From: Acidobacteriota bacterium
GTDB lineage: Bacteria; Acidobacteriota; Vicinamibacteria; Vicinamibacterales; SCN-69-37
Direction of reading: 5' to 3'
Assembly: GCA_020853395.1 (NCBI GenBank)
Contig: JADYYY010000004.1
Location: 80,815-144,814 of the forward strand
Length of the DNA: 64,000 nucleotides
Of this stretch, positions 1-8,621 are shown piece after piece; the first letter of the stretch is position 1; the number at the start of each line of letters is the position of its first letter. Made by a program: the position numbers and the translations under genes. The notes below the pieces were generated by a model. The model saw nothing but the letters and a program-made list of their open reading frames with translations. It was not told where the DNA came from and did not search any database.

Positions 1-682
1 GCTCGTGGAGCTGCAGTGCCGTCGCGGAGATCATCGCGGTAATGGGCCCCTCGACGGCCGTCGCGACGATGCGGGCTTTCTCGGCGCCGGTGGCGAGCAG
101 CAGCACGCGCCTCGCGTCCATGATCGTGCCGACGCCCATCGTGATGGCGCGCGTCGGTACGAGCGACGCGTCGCCGAACGCCGGGGCGTTCTGTTCGATC
201 GTCGCGCGGGTGAGCGCTTTGACGCGCGTCCGCGACCGCAGCGCCGACAGCGGCTCGTTGAACCCGATGTGTCCCGAGCGCCCGATGCCCAGGAGCTGCA
301 GATCGACGCCGCCCGCGGCGCGGATGCTCGCCTCGTACGCCCGGCACTCCACGTCGAGATCCGCGGCCAGGCCGTTCGGCAGGTGCGTGTTGCGCCGATC
401 GATGTTCACGCGATTGAAGAAGTGCTCGTCCATGTACGTCCGGTACGAGTGCACGTCGTCGGGGGCGAGGCCGACGTACTCGTCGAGGTTGAACGTGCAG
501 CAGCGGGCGAAATCGAGGTCCTCCTGCTCGTGCATCTCGACGAGCCGCTCGTAGACGCGCTCCATGGTGCGGCCGGTCGCGAGGCCGAGGACGAGCGCCG
601 GCCGGCGGGTGATCTCGGCGCCGATCAGGCGAGCGACGAGCCCCGCTGCCGCATCAGCGGTCGGACGGATGATGACCTCCAT
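1..682 (-). CDS. nagB: Glucosamine-6-phosphate deaminase, 3' end outside window
   Basis: NagB-family enzyme that isomerises and deaminates glucosamine-6-phosphate to fructose-6-phosphate in the cytosol. The frame starts at an ATG at 682, runs leftward and is still open at base 1, so the C-terminus is missing; 227 codons are visible. Family signatures are the sugar-phosphate loop LGLATG (residues 32-37), NLDEY with the catalytic Asp67, and GIGRSGHIGFNEP (132-144) with the ring-opening His138. The residue two before this His is Ser136, where Asp or Asn is usual; I infer this is tolerated. A weak TGTACT -10-like hexamer (689-694, minus strand) lies only 6 bases before the ATG. The gene is divergent from the outer-membrane protein gene at 731. 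Confidence 0.9.
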   Translation of the reverse strand, partial: MEVIIRPTADAAAGLVARLIGAEITRRPALVLGLATGRTMERVYERLVEMHEQEDLDFARCCTFNLDEYVGLAPDDVHSYRTYMDEHFFNRVNIDRRNTHLPNGLAADLDVECRAYEASIRAAGGVDLQLLGIGRSGHIGFNEPLSALRSRTRVKALTRATIEQNAPAFGDASLVPTRAITMGVGTIMDARRVLLLATGAEKARIVATAVEGPITAMISATALQLHE

Positions 683-730
683 GCGCGAAGTACATCACAA
701 AGCCGCGCGCTGTTGTACTCTGACGACCGG

Positions 731-1375
731 ATGAAGACGTGCGTCCTCGCGGCGGCGGCGGCGCTTGCCGTGGCCGTGCCGGCTCACGCCCAACTGCCGA
801 AATCGCTGCCGATCGCAGTCGTGGACGTCCGGGGGTTCTTCAGCGGCCTCAGCCGCGATCCGGTCACGGCCGATCAGCTCACGCCGCCGGTCACCACCGC
901 GGAGCTGCCGAACCGCGCGCTCGGCGGCATCGCCGGCGTGCACCTGTTCGTCTGGCGCGGCCGCTCGATGGCGCTCGGCCTCGGCGGCGAGGGCGTCATC
1001 GCCCGCGCCCGCGCGCAGCAGAACGACGAGGAGACCGGCGCGCCGCTCGGTGCTCCGATCACGCAACGAATGCGGGGCCTTGCCGGCACCGTGTCGCTCA
1101 ACTTCGGACACCGTGACGGCTGGAGCTACGTCAGCGCCGGCATGGGGCCGTTGACGCTGAACACCTACGACACCGAGCAGGCTCCGGATGCCCCACCGCC
1201 CACGCGGATGACGATCAACATGGGCGCCGGCGCGCGCTGGTTCGCGACGCGCCACGTGGCCTTCTGCTTCGACTTGCGCTTCTACCAGACGCGGCCGGAG
1301 ACCCCGACGGACGCGTATCCCGGCCGGCAGCGCGCGCGCGTGCGCGTGCTCTCGGCCGGGATCTCGATCCGATGA
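731..1375 (+). CDS. Small secreted outer-membrane barrel-like protein
   Basis: Predicted 214-residue exported protein of unknown function. It has a clear signal peptide (MKTCVLAAAAALAVAVPAHA, cleavage after AHA near residue 20). The rest alternates polar and hydrophobic residues with Gly/aromatic strand ends and finishes on a strand-like VRVLSAGISIR, as in small outer-membrane beta-barrels. The much longer frame beginning at base 5 is only the shadow of nagB; the signal peptide fixes the start at 731. Its stop overlaps the start of the next gene as ATGA (1372-1375), so the two are probably translationally coupled. No specific family is recognised. Confidence 0.7.
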   Translation: MKTCVLAAAAALAVAVPAHAQLPKSLPIAVVDVRGFFSGLSRDPVTADQLTPPVTTAELPNRALGGIAGVHLFVWRGRSMALGLGGEGVIARARAQQNDEETGAPLGAPITQRMRGLAGTVSLNFGHRDGWSYVSAGMGPLTLNTYDTEQAPDAPPPTRMTINMGAGARWFATRHVAFCFDLRFYQTRPETPTDAYPGRQRARVRVLSAGISIR

Positions 1376-3975
1376 CGCCCGCGCGAGCCGCCATGCCGCG
1401 TGACACGCTCCTCGACTTCTTCGAGGACTTCTCCCGCCGTTCCGATACGTTCATCGTCCACGACGACGGCTACCGGGTGCGAGAAGTGAGCTACCGGGAT
1501 CTGGCGGACGCGGCGCGGCGGTTCGCCGCCAGGCTCCGCGCCGAGAGGATCGAGCCCGGCGACAAGGTCGTCATCTGGGCGGAGAATCGCGGCGAGTGGG
1601 TCGCGGCGCTGTGGGCGTGCCTGCTCACCGGCGCGGTCGCGGTGCCGGTGGACTATCGCGCGTCCGCCCAGCTCGTCGCCAGGATCAGCGGCATCGTGCA
1701 GTCGAAGGTCGTGCTCGTCGGCGACGAGGTCACGCTGAACGAGCCCGTCACCGGCATCGTCTGGAATCTCCGCGACGTCGCGCTCGAACCCGGCGTCGCA
1801 CCGGCGCCGGAGTCCGCCGCGGTCTCGCGCACGATCACCGGCACGACGCTGGCGGAGATCATCTTCACCTCCGGCGCCACCGCCGATCCGAAGGGCGTGA
1901 CCATCACGCACCGCAACGTGCTCGCCAACATCGTGCCGATCGAGCGCGAGGTTCGGAAGTACCTGCGCTACGCGCGGCCCTTCCATCCGATCCGCTTCCT
2001 GAACCTGCTGCCGCTCAGCCACATGTTCGGCCAGGCGATGGCCACGTTCGTGCCGCCCATGCTCTCGGGCACCGTCGTCTTCTCGCACGGGTTCAGCCCC
2101 GCAGAGATCCTTCGCCAGATCGGATCGCGGCGCGTCTCGGTGCTCGTGTGCGTGCCGAAGGTGCTGGAGGTGCTGCGCGCGCACGTCGAGCGGGAGTTCC
2201 CGAACGCCGCGGCGGCCGACACGCTGCAAGGCAAACACTGGCTGTGGCGCTGGTGGCAGTACCGCGACGTCCATCGCCTCTTCGGCTTCAAGTTCTGGTG
2301 CATCGTCTGCGGCGCGGCGCCGTTACCGCCCGACCTCGAGGCCTTCTGGCGCAAGCTCGGCTTCCTGGTCGTCCAAGGCTACGGTCTCACCGAGACGGCG
2401 CCCATCGTCACGCTCAACCACCCGTTCCGCGCATCGCAGGGCACCGTCGGGACGCCGATCGCCGGCGTCGACGTGAAGATCGCGCCGGACGGCGAGATCC
2501 TCGTCCGCGGCGAAAACGTCACGTCCGGGTACTACGTTCCGGAACACTCGCCCGACGGCGGAGCCGCAGGCGGCGCGACCGAATCGCCGTTCGAGGACGG
2601 CTGGTTCCACACCGGCGACATCGGCGAGCTGGATGCGGCGGGCCGGCTGGTGATCAAGGGTCGCAAGAAGGAGATGATCGTCACGGCGCAGGGGCTCAAC
2701 GTCTTCCCCGAGGACGTCGAGCGCGCGCTGCGCGCGCTGCCGCAGGTGAGCGATGCCGCGGCGGTCGGCGTGCGCGCCGGCGGCGAGGAACGGATCCACG
2801 CCGTGTTGGTGCTGGCGCCCGGCGCCTCGCCCGAGCGGATCGTACGCGACGCGAACGCCGGCCTCGAGGACCATCAGCGCGTCTGGAGCTGGTCGATCTG
2901 GCCGGGCCCGGCGCTGCCGCGGACCGAAGGGACGCAGAAGCTGAAGCGCCGCGAGATCCAGCGATGGGCGGCCGGTGAGCGCGGGCTCGTCCCGGCTTCG
3001 GCCGCCGAAGCGAGGACGGTTGCGGACGTCGTCAAGCGGTTCGCACCGGGCCGCGAGGTTCGCGCCGAGACCACGCTGGAGGAACTGGGGCTGAGCTCGC
3101 TCGACCGCGTGGAGCTGATGATGGCGCTCGAGGAAGCGTTTCAGACCACGCTCGACGAGGGAGCGCTCGCCGGATCGAAGACCGTCGGATCGATCGAAGC
3201 CGTCGTGAAGAGCGACGCGCCGGTGCCCGGCGCATCGCTCGAGGCGCGCACGTCCGAGGCAGGCACGCAGGCGGCCCCGCCGTCGACGTCCATCGCCTTT
3301 CCGTCCTGGAACCGCAGCCGGCCCGCGTGGCTGCTCCGCCGGCTCAGCCTGCCGACGTGGATCCTGCCGCTCGGACGGATCTTCATGCAGATGAAGGTCG
3401 AGGGTCTCGAGCACCTCGCCGCGCTGCGAGGTCCGGTCATCTTCGCCGCCAACCATCAGAGCCACATGGACACGCCGGCGATCCTGCTGGCGCTGCCGCC
3501 GCGCTGGCGGTATCGCGTCGCGCCGGCGATGGCCAAGGAGTTCTTCAAGGCGCACTTCAACCCCGGCCAGTACTCGCGGCGCGAGTGGTTCACGAACAGC
3601 CTGAACTACTACCTCTCCTGCGAGTTCTTCAACGCGTTTCCGCTGCCGCAGCGCGAGGCCGGCACGCGCCAGACTTTGCGGTACATCGGCGAGATCGTGG
3701 CCGACGGTTACTCGATCCTCATCTTTCCCGAAGGCAAGCGGACCCAGTCGGGCGAGATCGGCCGCTTCATGCCCGGCGTCGGCATGATCGCCGTCCGGCT
3801 CGGCGTGCCGGTCGTGCCGGTTCGAATCGAAGGCCTGGAGAACGTGCTGCACCAGAAGATGCGATTCCCCCGCCGCGGGCCGGTGCGCATCGCCTTCGGC
3901 GCGGCCATGCCCCTCTCCGGCGACGACTACGCCGCGGAGGCACGCCGGGTAGAAGCGGCCGTCCGGGCGCTCTGA
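1372..3975 (+). CDS. Acyl-CoA/acyl-ACP synthetase - ACP - PlsC acyltransferase fusion (Aas-like)
   Basis: Three-domain lipid enzyme of 867 residues. The N-terminal AMP-binding synthetase (about 1-535) carries the P-loop-like TSGATADPKG (about 165) and the adenylate motif YGLTETAP (about 335). It is followed by an acyl/peptidyl carrier domain with phosphopantetheine-site GLSSLD (Ser near 575). A C-terminal PlsC acyltransferase has NHQSHMD (about 694) and FPEGKRTQSG (about 785). Such proteins activate a free fatty acid and transfer it to a lysophospholipid. E. coli Aas has the two enzymatic parts in the opposite order and no ACP. Start is ATG 1372 overlapping the upstream stop; ATG 1393 is an alternative. 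Substrate and partner lipids cannot be told from sequence. Confidence 0.88.
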   Translation: MTPARAAMPRDTLLDFFEDFSRRSDTFIVHDDGYRVREVSYRDLADAARRFAARLRAERIEPGDKVVIWAENRGEWVAALWACLLTGAVAVPVDYRASAQLVARISGIVQSKVVLVGDEVTLNEPVTGIVWNLRDVALEPGVAPAPESAAVSRTITGTTLAEIIFTSGATADPKGVTITHRNVLANIVPIEREVRKYLRYARPFHPIRFLNLLPLSHMFGQAMATFVPPMLSGTVVFSHGFSPAEILRQIGSRRVSVLVCVPKVLEVLRAHVEREFPNAAAADTLQGKHWLWRWWQYRDVHRLFGFKFWCIVCGAAPLPPDLEAFWRKLGFLVVQGYGLTETAPIVTLNHPFRASQGTVGTPIAGVDVKIAPDGEILVRGENVTSGYYVPEHSPDGGAAGGATESPFEDGWFHTGDIGELDAAGRLVIKGRKKEMIVTAQGLNVFPEDVERALRALPQVSDAAAVGVRAGGEERIHAVLVLAPGASPERIVRDANAGLEDHQRVWSWSIWPGPALPRTEGTQKLKRREIQRWAAGERGLVPASAAEARTVADVVKRFAPGREVRAETTLEELGLSSLDRVELMMALEEAFQTTLDEGALAGSKTVGSIEAVVKSDAPVPGASLEARTSEAGTQAAPPSTSIAFPSWNRSRPAWLLRRLSLPTWILPLGRIFMQMKVEGLEHLAALRGPVIFAANHQSHMDTPAILLALPPRWRYRVAPAMAKEFFKAHFNPGQYSRREWFTNSLNYYLSCEFFNAFPLPQREAGTRQTLRYIGEIVADGYSILIFPEGKRTQSGEIGRFMPGVGMIAVRLGVPVVPVRIEGLENVLHQKMRFPRRGPVRIAFGAAMPLSGDDYAAEARRVEAAVRAL

Positions 3976-3992
3976 GGCCCGGCCGGACCTGC

Positions 3993-4047
3993 TATGCTGT
4001 ATAGGATGAGAGGACAGCAGATTTAGATTCCGCAATGAAGCGGAATC
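3993..4047 (+). promoter_or_regulatory. infA leader: possible -10 and hairpin
   Basis: Between the acyltransferase stop and infA there is a TATGCT hexamer (3993-3998), with TAGGAT (4002-4007) as an alternative -10. A perfect 8-bp inverted repeat follows: GATTCCGC (4026-4033), loop AATGAA, GCGGAATC (4040-4047), then GTTTCT. The hairpin lies inside the expected transcript 25 bases before the TTG start, so it could be a leader attenuator or RNA stability element rather than only a terminator for the upstream gene. Confidence 0.4.
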
Positions 4048-4249
4048 GTTTCTGCTGGCGGGTTCAAGGGCTTGAGCAAGGATGACCTCATAGACGTCCA
4101 GGGCACGGTGGTGGCCGTCCACAGCGGCGGCTTGTATCGCGTGCAGGTCGACTCCGGTCACGAGGTGCTTGCGCAGTTGAGCGGCCGGATGCGCCGCTTC
4201 AGAATCAAGGTCGTTCCGGGCGATCGGGTCACGGTGGGCGTCTCGCCCT

Positions 4250-5572
<1,323 letters not shown>

Positions 5573-5596
5573 GCGGCGGCAGGAACGCCGCGCGTC

Positions 5597-5614
5597 GTAT
5601 GACGGCCATCATAC
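5597..5614. promoter_or_regulatory. Crp/Fnr-type palindrome upstream of cytochrome c gene
   Basis: GTATGAC-GGCC-ATCATAC, a 7-bp inverted repeat with one mismatch, of the same family as the four operators at 9418, 9507, 25445 and 49986. There is no TAnnnT box at the class II distance. A good -10, TATGAT (5689-5694), lies further down and would place the palindrome centre about 95 bases before the transcript start, closer to a class I position. Assignment to the cytochrome gene is inference. Confidence 0.5.
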
Positions 5615-5769
5615 GGCCGTCGCGGCCGCCGATGGCATCGTGGATAGGCGACCGTTCCTGACCTTGTTCGACGTGCCGGCGCGCACGGTATGATCGGGCG
5701 ATGGGTATCGCGCCCCACCCAAGGCAAGGGCGCCCGGTCGCGTGGACGGCTGGCGACAAGGAGAAGACG

Positions 5770-6108
5770 ATGAGAGTTCGGATGTTCGCATTCACCATGG
5801 CCGGGGCGCTCGCCTTGGCGTCGTCCGCGGCGGCCGCGCCGATTACCGACGCGCAGGCGACGGCGATCTTGACCAAGGCCGGCTGCACGATCTGCCACAG
5901 CGTCGACAAGAAGCTGGTCGGCCCGTCCTATCTCGAGGTCGCGAAGAAGCACAAGGGAGACAAGACGGCACCGGCGACGCTTCCCGACAAGATCCGCAAG
6001 GGCGGCACGGGCGTCTACGGCGCGATTCCGATGCCTCCGAACCCTCCCGACAAGATCAACGACGCCGACCTGAAGGCGCTCGTGGAGTGGATCCTCTCCA
6101 AGGCCTGA
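5770..6108 (+). CDS. Small periplasmic cytochrome c (c551/c552 type)
   Basis: Soluble monohaem class I cytochrome c of 112 residues, an electron carrier in the periplasm. It has a signal peptide (MRVRMFAFTMAGALALASSAAAA), one haem site CTICH (39-43) and the methionine-ligand region IPMPP typical of c551/c552 donors to nitrite reductases or oxidases. The start at 5770 is preferred over the in-frame ATG at 5701. AAGGAG lies 6 bases upstream of it and the signal peptide begins there, and the -10 box TATGAT (5689-5694) would start the transcript near 5701. A strong hairpin follows the gene. The redox partner is not known; the nearby nitrate and ACIII-like systems are candidates. Confidence 0.88.
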   Translation: MRVRMFAFTMAGALALASSAAAAPITDAQATAILTKAGCTICHSVDKKLVGPSYLEVAKKHKGDKTAPATLPDKIRKGGTGVYGAIPMPPNPPDKINDADLKALVEWILSKA

Positions 6109-6133
6109 CGCACTCGGGCTCCGGTCGTTCCGA

Positions 6134-6162
6134 CGGCGTGGCGCGTGCATCGCGCCACGCCG
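6134..6162 (+). terminator. Strong hairpin terminator after cytochrome c
   Basis: Perfect 12-bp stem, CGGCGTGGCGCG (6134-6145) and CGCGCCACGCCG (6151-6162), around the 5-base loop TGCAT, followed by GTCGTGTTTGTC. It lies 26 bases after the cytochrome stop. It also covers the first possible ATG (6145) of the next frame, which argues for the later start at 6208. Confidence 0.7.
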
Positions 6163-6207
6163 GTCGTGTTTGTCGGGGTAAGCTGTCCGGCACCGCTGGA
6201 GGTGACG

Positions 6208-6891
6208 ATGCGTGAGTATCGCGTTCGCGTGCGTGCCCTGCTCATCGCGTCGGCGCTGGCGCTCGTGATCGCCGGCGGCGTCGGACGGCTGAGCGCGAGC
6301 CAGGGCGAGCCGCCACCGGCGCTCGGCACGCTCACGCCGCTCTTCGACGGCCGGACGCTCACCGGCTGGGAAGGCGACGCAGCCATCTGGCGTGTGCAGG
6401 ACGGCGCGCTGACCGGCGGGTCGCTCACGAGAACGGTCGACGTGAACTACTTCCTCGCCTCGACGCGCGAGTTCTCGGATTTCGTGCTCCGCTTCCAGAT
6501 CAAGCTCACCGGCACCGAAGGGTTCGTGAACTCCGGCTTCCAGATCCGCTCGCAGCGGCAGCCGGGGTCGACCGAGATGATCGGCTTCCAGTGCGATTTC
6601 GGCGATCCGAACTGGTGGGGCGCCCTCTACGACGAATCGCGGCGCAACCGCGTGCTGTCGCCGTCCAACATGGACGCGCTCGGGCCCGTCATCCGCCGGC
6701 AGGACTGGAACGAGTACATCATCCGTGCCGACGGTCCGCGCATGACGACCTGGATCAACGGCGTGATGGGAACGGACTACCGCGAAACCGATCCCGCGAT
6801 CCCGCTCGCGGGTAAGCTCGGCATCCAGATCCACAGCGGCGCGAAGGCGCTCGTGCAGGTGCGCGAGATCGGCATCCGGGTGCTCCGGTAA
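6208..6891 (+). CDS. Secreted DUF1080 (3-keto-disaccharide hydrolase-like) protein
   Basis: Exported protein of 227 residues with one DUF1080 domain, a concanavalin-like jelly roll found in glycoside-processing proteins of Acidobacteriota, Bacteroidota and Planctomycetota. The signal peptide spans about residues 1-32 of MREYRVRVRALL. Family signatures are LFDGRTLTGWEG near the start, FSDFVLRFQIKL, SGFQIRSQ, and the closing GKLGIQIHSGAKALVQVREI. GGAGG lies 6 bases before ATG 6208. Some members hydrolyse 3-keto-glycosides; others are only annotated by domain, so the substrate here is open. It is convergent with the universal stress protein gene across the triple hairpin repeat. Confidence 0.85.
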   Translation: MREYRVRVRALLIASALALVIAGGVGRLSASQGEPPPALGTLTPLFDGRTLTGWEGDAAIWRVQDGALTGGSLTRTVDVNYFLASTREFSDFVLRFQIKLTGTEGFVNSGFQIRSQRQPGSTEMIGFQCDFGDPNWWGALYDESRRNRVLSPSNMDALGPVIRRQDWNEYIIRADGPRMTTWINGVMGTDYRETDPAIPLAGKLGIQIHSGAKALVQVREIGIRVLR

Positions 6892-6900
6892 CGGCTGGCG

Positions 6901-6974
6901 CGTCGCGCTATCGCGCGATGGGATCGCTCGTCGCGCTATCGCGCGACGAGATCACCCGTCGCGCTATCGCGCGA
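6901..6974. repeat. Three tandem hairpin repeats, period 28
   Basis: Three identical 18-base copies of CGTCGCGCTATCGCGCGA at 6901-6918, 6929-6946 and 6957-6974, spaced exactly 28 bases. Each is a hairpin: TCGCGC and GCGCGA around TATC, extended to 8 bp (CGTCGCGC/GCGCGACG) in copies two and three. The third copy contains the last codons and the TAG stop (6964-6966) of the stress protein gene. The array looks like tandem duplication of that gene's 3' end and sits between convergent genes, where it could terminate both. Confidence 0.85.
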
Positions 6975-7848
6975 CGAGGACGGGAACGGGGCACCGATTG
7001 AGGGCTCCCTCCGCTACGCTGCCGAGCAGCAGGTAGCGCGCGCCGCTCGTGCCCCGCGCGCCGACCACCAGCAGTTGCGCCCGCGTGCTGGCCACGGTGC
7101 GGAGCAGATCCCGCAGCGGCTCGCCGCTCGTGAGCACGGTGCTCGTCTGCCATCCGGCCCGCTCGAGCGCTGCGGCGGCCTGTTCGAGCGCCCGCAGTGC
7201 TGCCTTGCCTCGGCGGGTGTTCGTGCGTTTCACTTCGCGCACCACGATGCGGGCACCGGGCACGAACGTCCGCGACGGCACGGGCATCAACTCGACGGCG
7301 TGCGCGAGCACGACGCGCCCGTGCGGGGGCGGCGTCAGCCTCCCCACGAACGCCAGCGCGCGCTTCGCCATGGCGGATCCATCGAACGCCACGACGATTC
7401 TCCGCACGCGCGTCGAACGACGGACGACGAGCACCGGACACGTGGCGCCTCGGACGACCCCGCGAGAGACGCTGCCCATGAGCAACCGCTGCAGCGCGCC
7501 GTGGCCACGCCAGCCGAGCACGATCGCATCGGCCGCGAATCGTTTGGCCTCGTCGAGGATGCCCTCGACGGGCAGCGTGTCGACGACAGCCGCCTCGACG
7601 TCGGGCCAGCGGCGAGCGAGCGTCCGCCGGGCGTTCTCGGCCGCGATCTCGGCGCTCCGATCGAGCGCGGCGAGCAGCATCGATGACGTGTACGCCGCGC
7701 CGGTTCGCCGCGCCGCCACCACGCGCACGTGCGTTCGTGCCGGCCACGGGAAGTTCGCGGCGGTCGCGAGGACGCCGCGCGCACGATCGGACCCATCAGT
7801 GGCGACGAGGAGCTTGAATGCCTTGGATCCAGCCATGTGGTGTGTCAT
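6964..7848 (-). CDS. Tandem universal stress protein (two UspA domains)
   Basis: Cytosolic UspA-type protein of 294 residues made of two fused Usp domains, about 12-150 and 155-294. The first has LLVATDGSDRA at its start and the nucleotide-binding pattern GWRGHGALQRLLMGSVS. The second has VVGARGTSGARYLLLGSVAE. The G-x2-G-x9-G-S pattern in both suggests ATP binding. Starts at ATG 7848 or ATG 7836 are both possible. It follows the Crp/Fnr gene on the same strand after 31 bases that hold a hairpin (7853-7871), so the two are probably co-transcribed. Usp proteins near denitrification regulators are common under low oxygen; that role is inference here. Confidence 0.88.
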   Translation of the reverse strand: MTHHMAGSKAFKLLVATDGSDRARGVLATAANFPWPARTHVRVVAARRTGAAYTSSMLLAALDRSAEIAAENARRTLARRWPDVEAAVVDTLPVEGILDEAKRFAADAIVLGWRGHGALQRLLMGSVSRGVVRGATCPVLVVRRSTRVRRIVVAFDGSAMAKRALAFVGRLTPPPHGRVVLAHAVELMPVPSRTFVPGARIVVREVKRTNTRRGKAALRALEQAAAALERAGWQTSTVLTSGEPLRDLLRTVASTRAQLLVVGARGTSGARYLLLGSVAEGALNRCPVPVLVAR

Positions 7849-7879
7849 CCACGGCGGCGCGCCGTGCCGCCGCCAGCGC

Positions 7880-8569
7880 CTAGCCGGCCGCCAGGCTCTC
7901 GAGCGACGCGCGGTCCACGAGCACGAACCCGTCCTTCTCCGTGCGCAGCAGGTCTTCCTTGCCCCAGCGGCTCATGATGCGGATGCACGTCTCGACGGTC
8001 GTCCCCGTGAGGTCCGCCAGCTCCTGCCGCGACAGCGGCAGCGGGATGAAGAGCGCGCCGTCCTGCTGGCGGCCGAGCTGATCGGCGAGCTTCAGGAATA
8101 GCCGTGCGAACCGAGACTCAGCCCGGCCGCCGGTGAGGTCGGTGAGCCTTGTCGTCAACTCGACGAGCCGCATCGAGAGGCTGCCCAGCAGGCCGCGCAC
8201 GAGCGACGGGTGATCCTCGAGCAGCCGGAAGAAGTCCTGGCGTGGTATCAGCAGGCAACTGGTCGATTCGATGGCCTGCGCGGAGGCCGGGTACGGCCGG
8301 GACTCGTACGCGGCGACGGCGCCGAGCGGCCCTCCGGGTCCGAACATCTCGAGGATCACGTCGCTGCCCGACATGCTGTGCTTGAACACCTTCACCCGTC
8401 CCGTGATGACGATGAAGAAGTAGTCGGAGGCGTCCCCCTCCTCGAAGACGGCGTCGCCGCGCTCGTAGCTGCGGACGAACGACACCGCGGCGACGCGGGC
8501 CCGATCCTCGGCCGACACCCGGCGGAAGAGCGGAATCTGGGCGAGAACGGACGGCTCTGGGCGCAGCAC
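7880..8569 (-). CDS. Crp/Fnr-family transcriptional regulator
   Basis: Regulator of 229 residues: an N-terminal cyclic-nucleotide-type sensor barrel (about 10-125), a long dimer helix and a C-terminal winged HTH. The recognition helix, near TTVETCIRIMSRW (190-202), keeps Glu193 and Arg197, which read the TGA core in Fnr/Crp proteins, but has Ile196 where Fnr has Ser. There is no N-terminal cysteine cluster, so it is not an Fnr-type Fe-S oxygen sensor; a Dnr/NnrR-like NO sensor is possible. The start is GTG 8569, with TATGAT (8578-8583) 8 bases upstream, suggesting a leaderless message. It is the best candidate to bind the TATGAC-N4-GTCATA operators in this window. Confidence 0.9.
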   Translation of the reverse strand: MLRPEPSVLAQIPLFRRVSAEDRARVAAVSFVRSYERGDAVFEEGDASDYFFIVITGRVKVFKHSMSGSDVILEMFGPGGPLGAVAAYESRPYPASAQAIESTSCLLIPRQDFFRLLEDHPSLVRGLLGSLSMRLVELTTRLTDLTGGRAESRFARLFLKLADQLGRQQDGALFIPLPLSRQELADLTGTTVETCIRIMSRWGKEDLLRTEKDGFVLVDRASLESLAAG

Positions 8570-8577
8570 GCCCGCCG

Positions 8578-8583
8578 ATCATA
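8578..8583 (-). promoter_or_regulatory. -10 box of the Crp/Fnr gene
   Basis: TATGAT on the minus strand, ending 8 bases before the GTG start, so the transcript would begin at or very near the start codon. A 7-bp inverted repeat (8603-8621) is centred 29 bases upstream of this box. Confidence 0.5.
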
Positions 8584-8602
8584 GTGCGAATGGCGGCCGC
8601 CC

Positions 8603-8621
8603 GGCGAACCGTCAGTTCGCC
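8603..8621. repeat. Inverted repeat spanning the hemerythrin gene stop
   Basis: GGCGAAC (8603-8609), spacer CGTCA, GTTCGCC (8615-8621). It contains the TGA stop (8612-8614) of the hemerythrin-type gene. It could be a terminator hairpin, or an operator, since its centre is near -41 relative to the Crp/Fnr promoter. Confidence 0.45.

Noticed and set aside
1282..2274. Long minus-strand and out-of-phase frames throughout, e.g. 1282-2274, 10403-12943, 12974-15166, 19929-22862
   Set aside because: They are Arg/Pro/Ala-rich products of high-GC codon bias opposite or out of phase with clear genes, with no family similarity.
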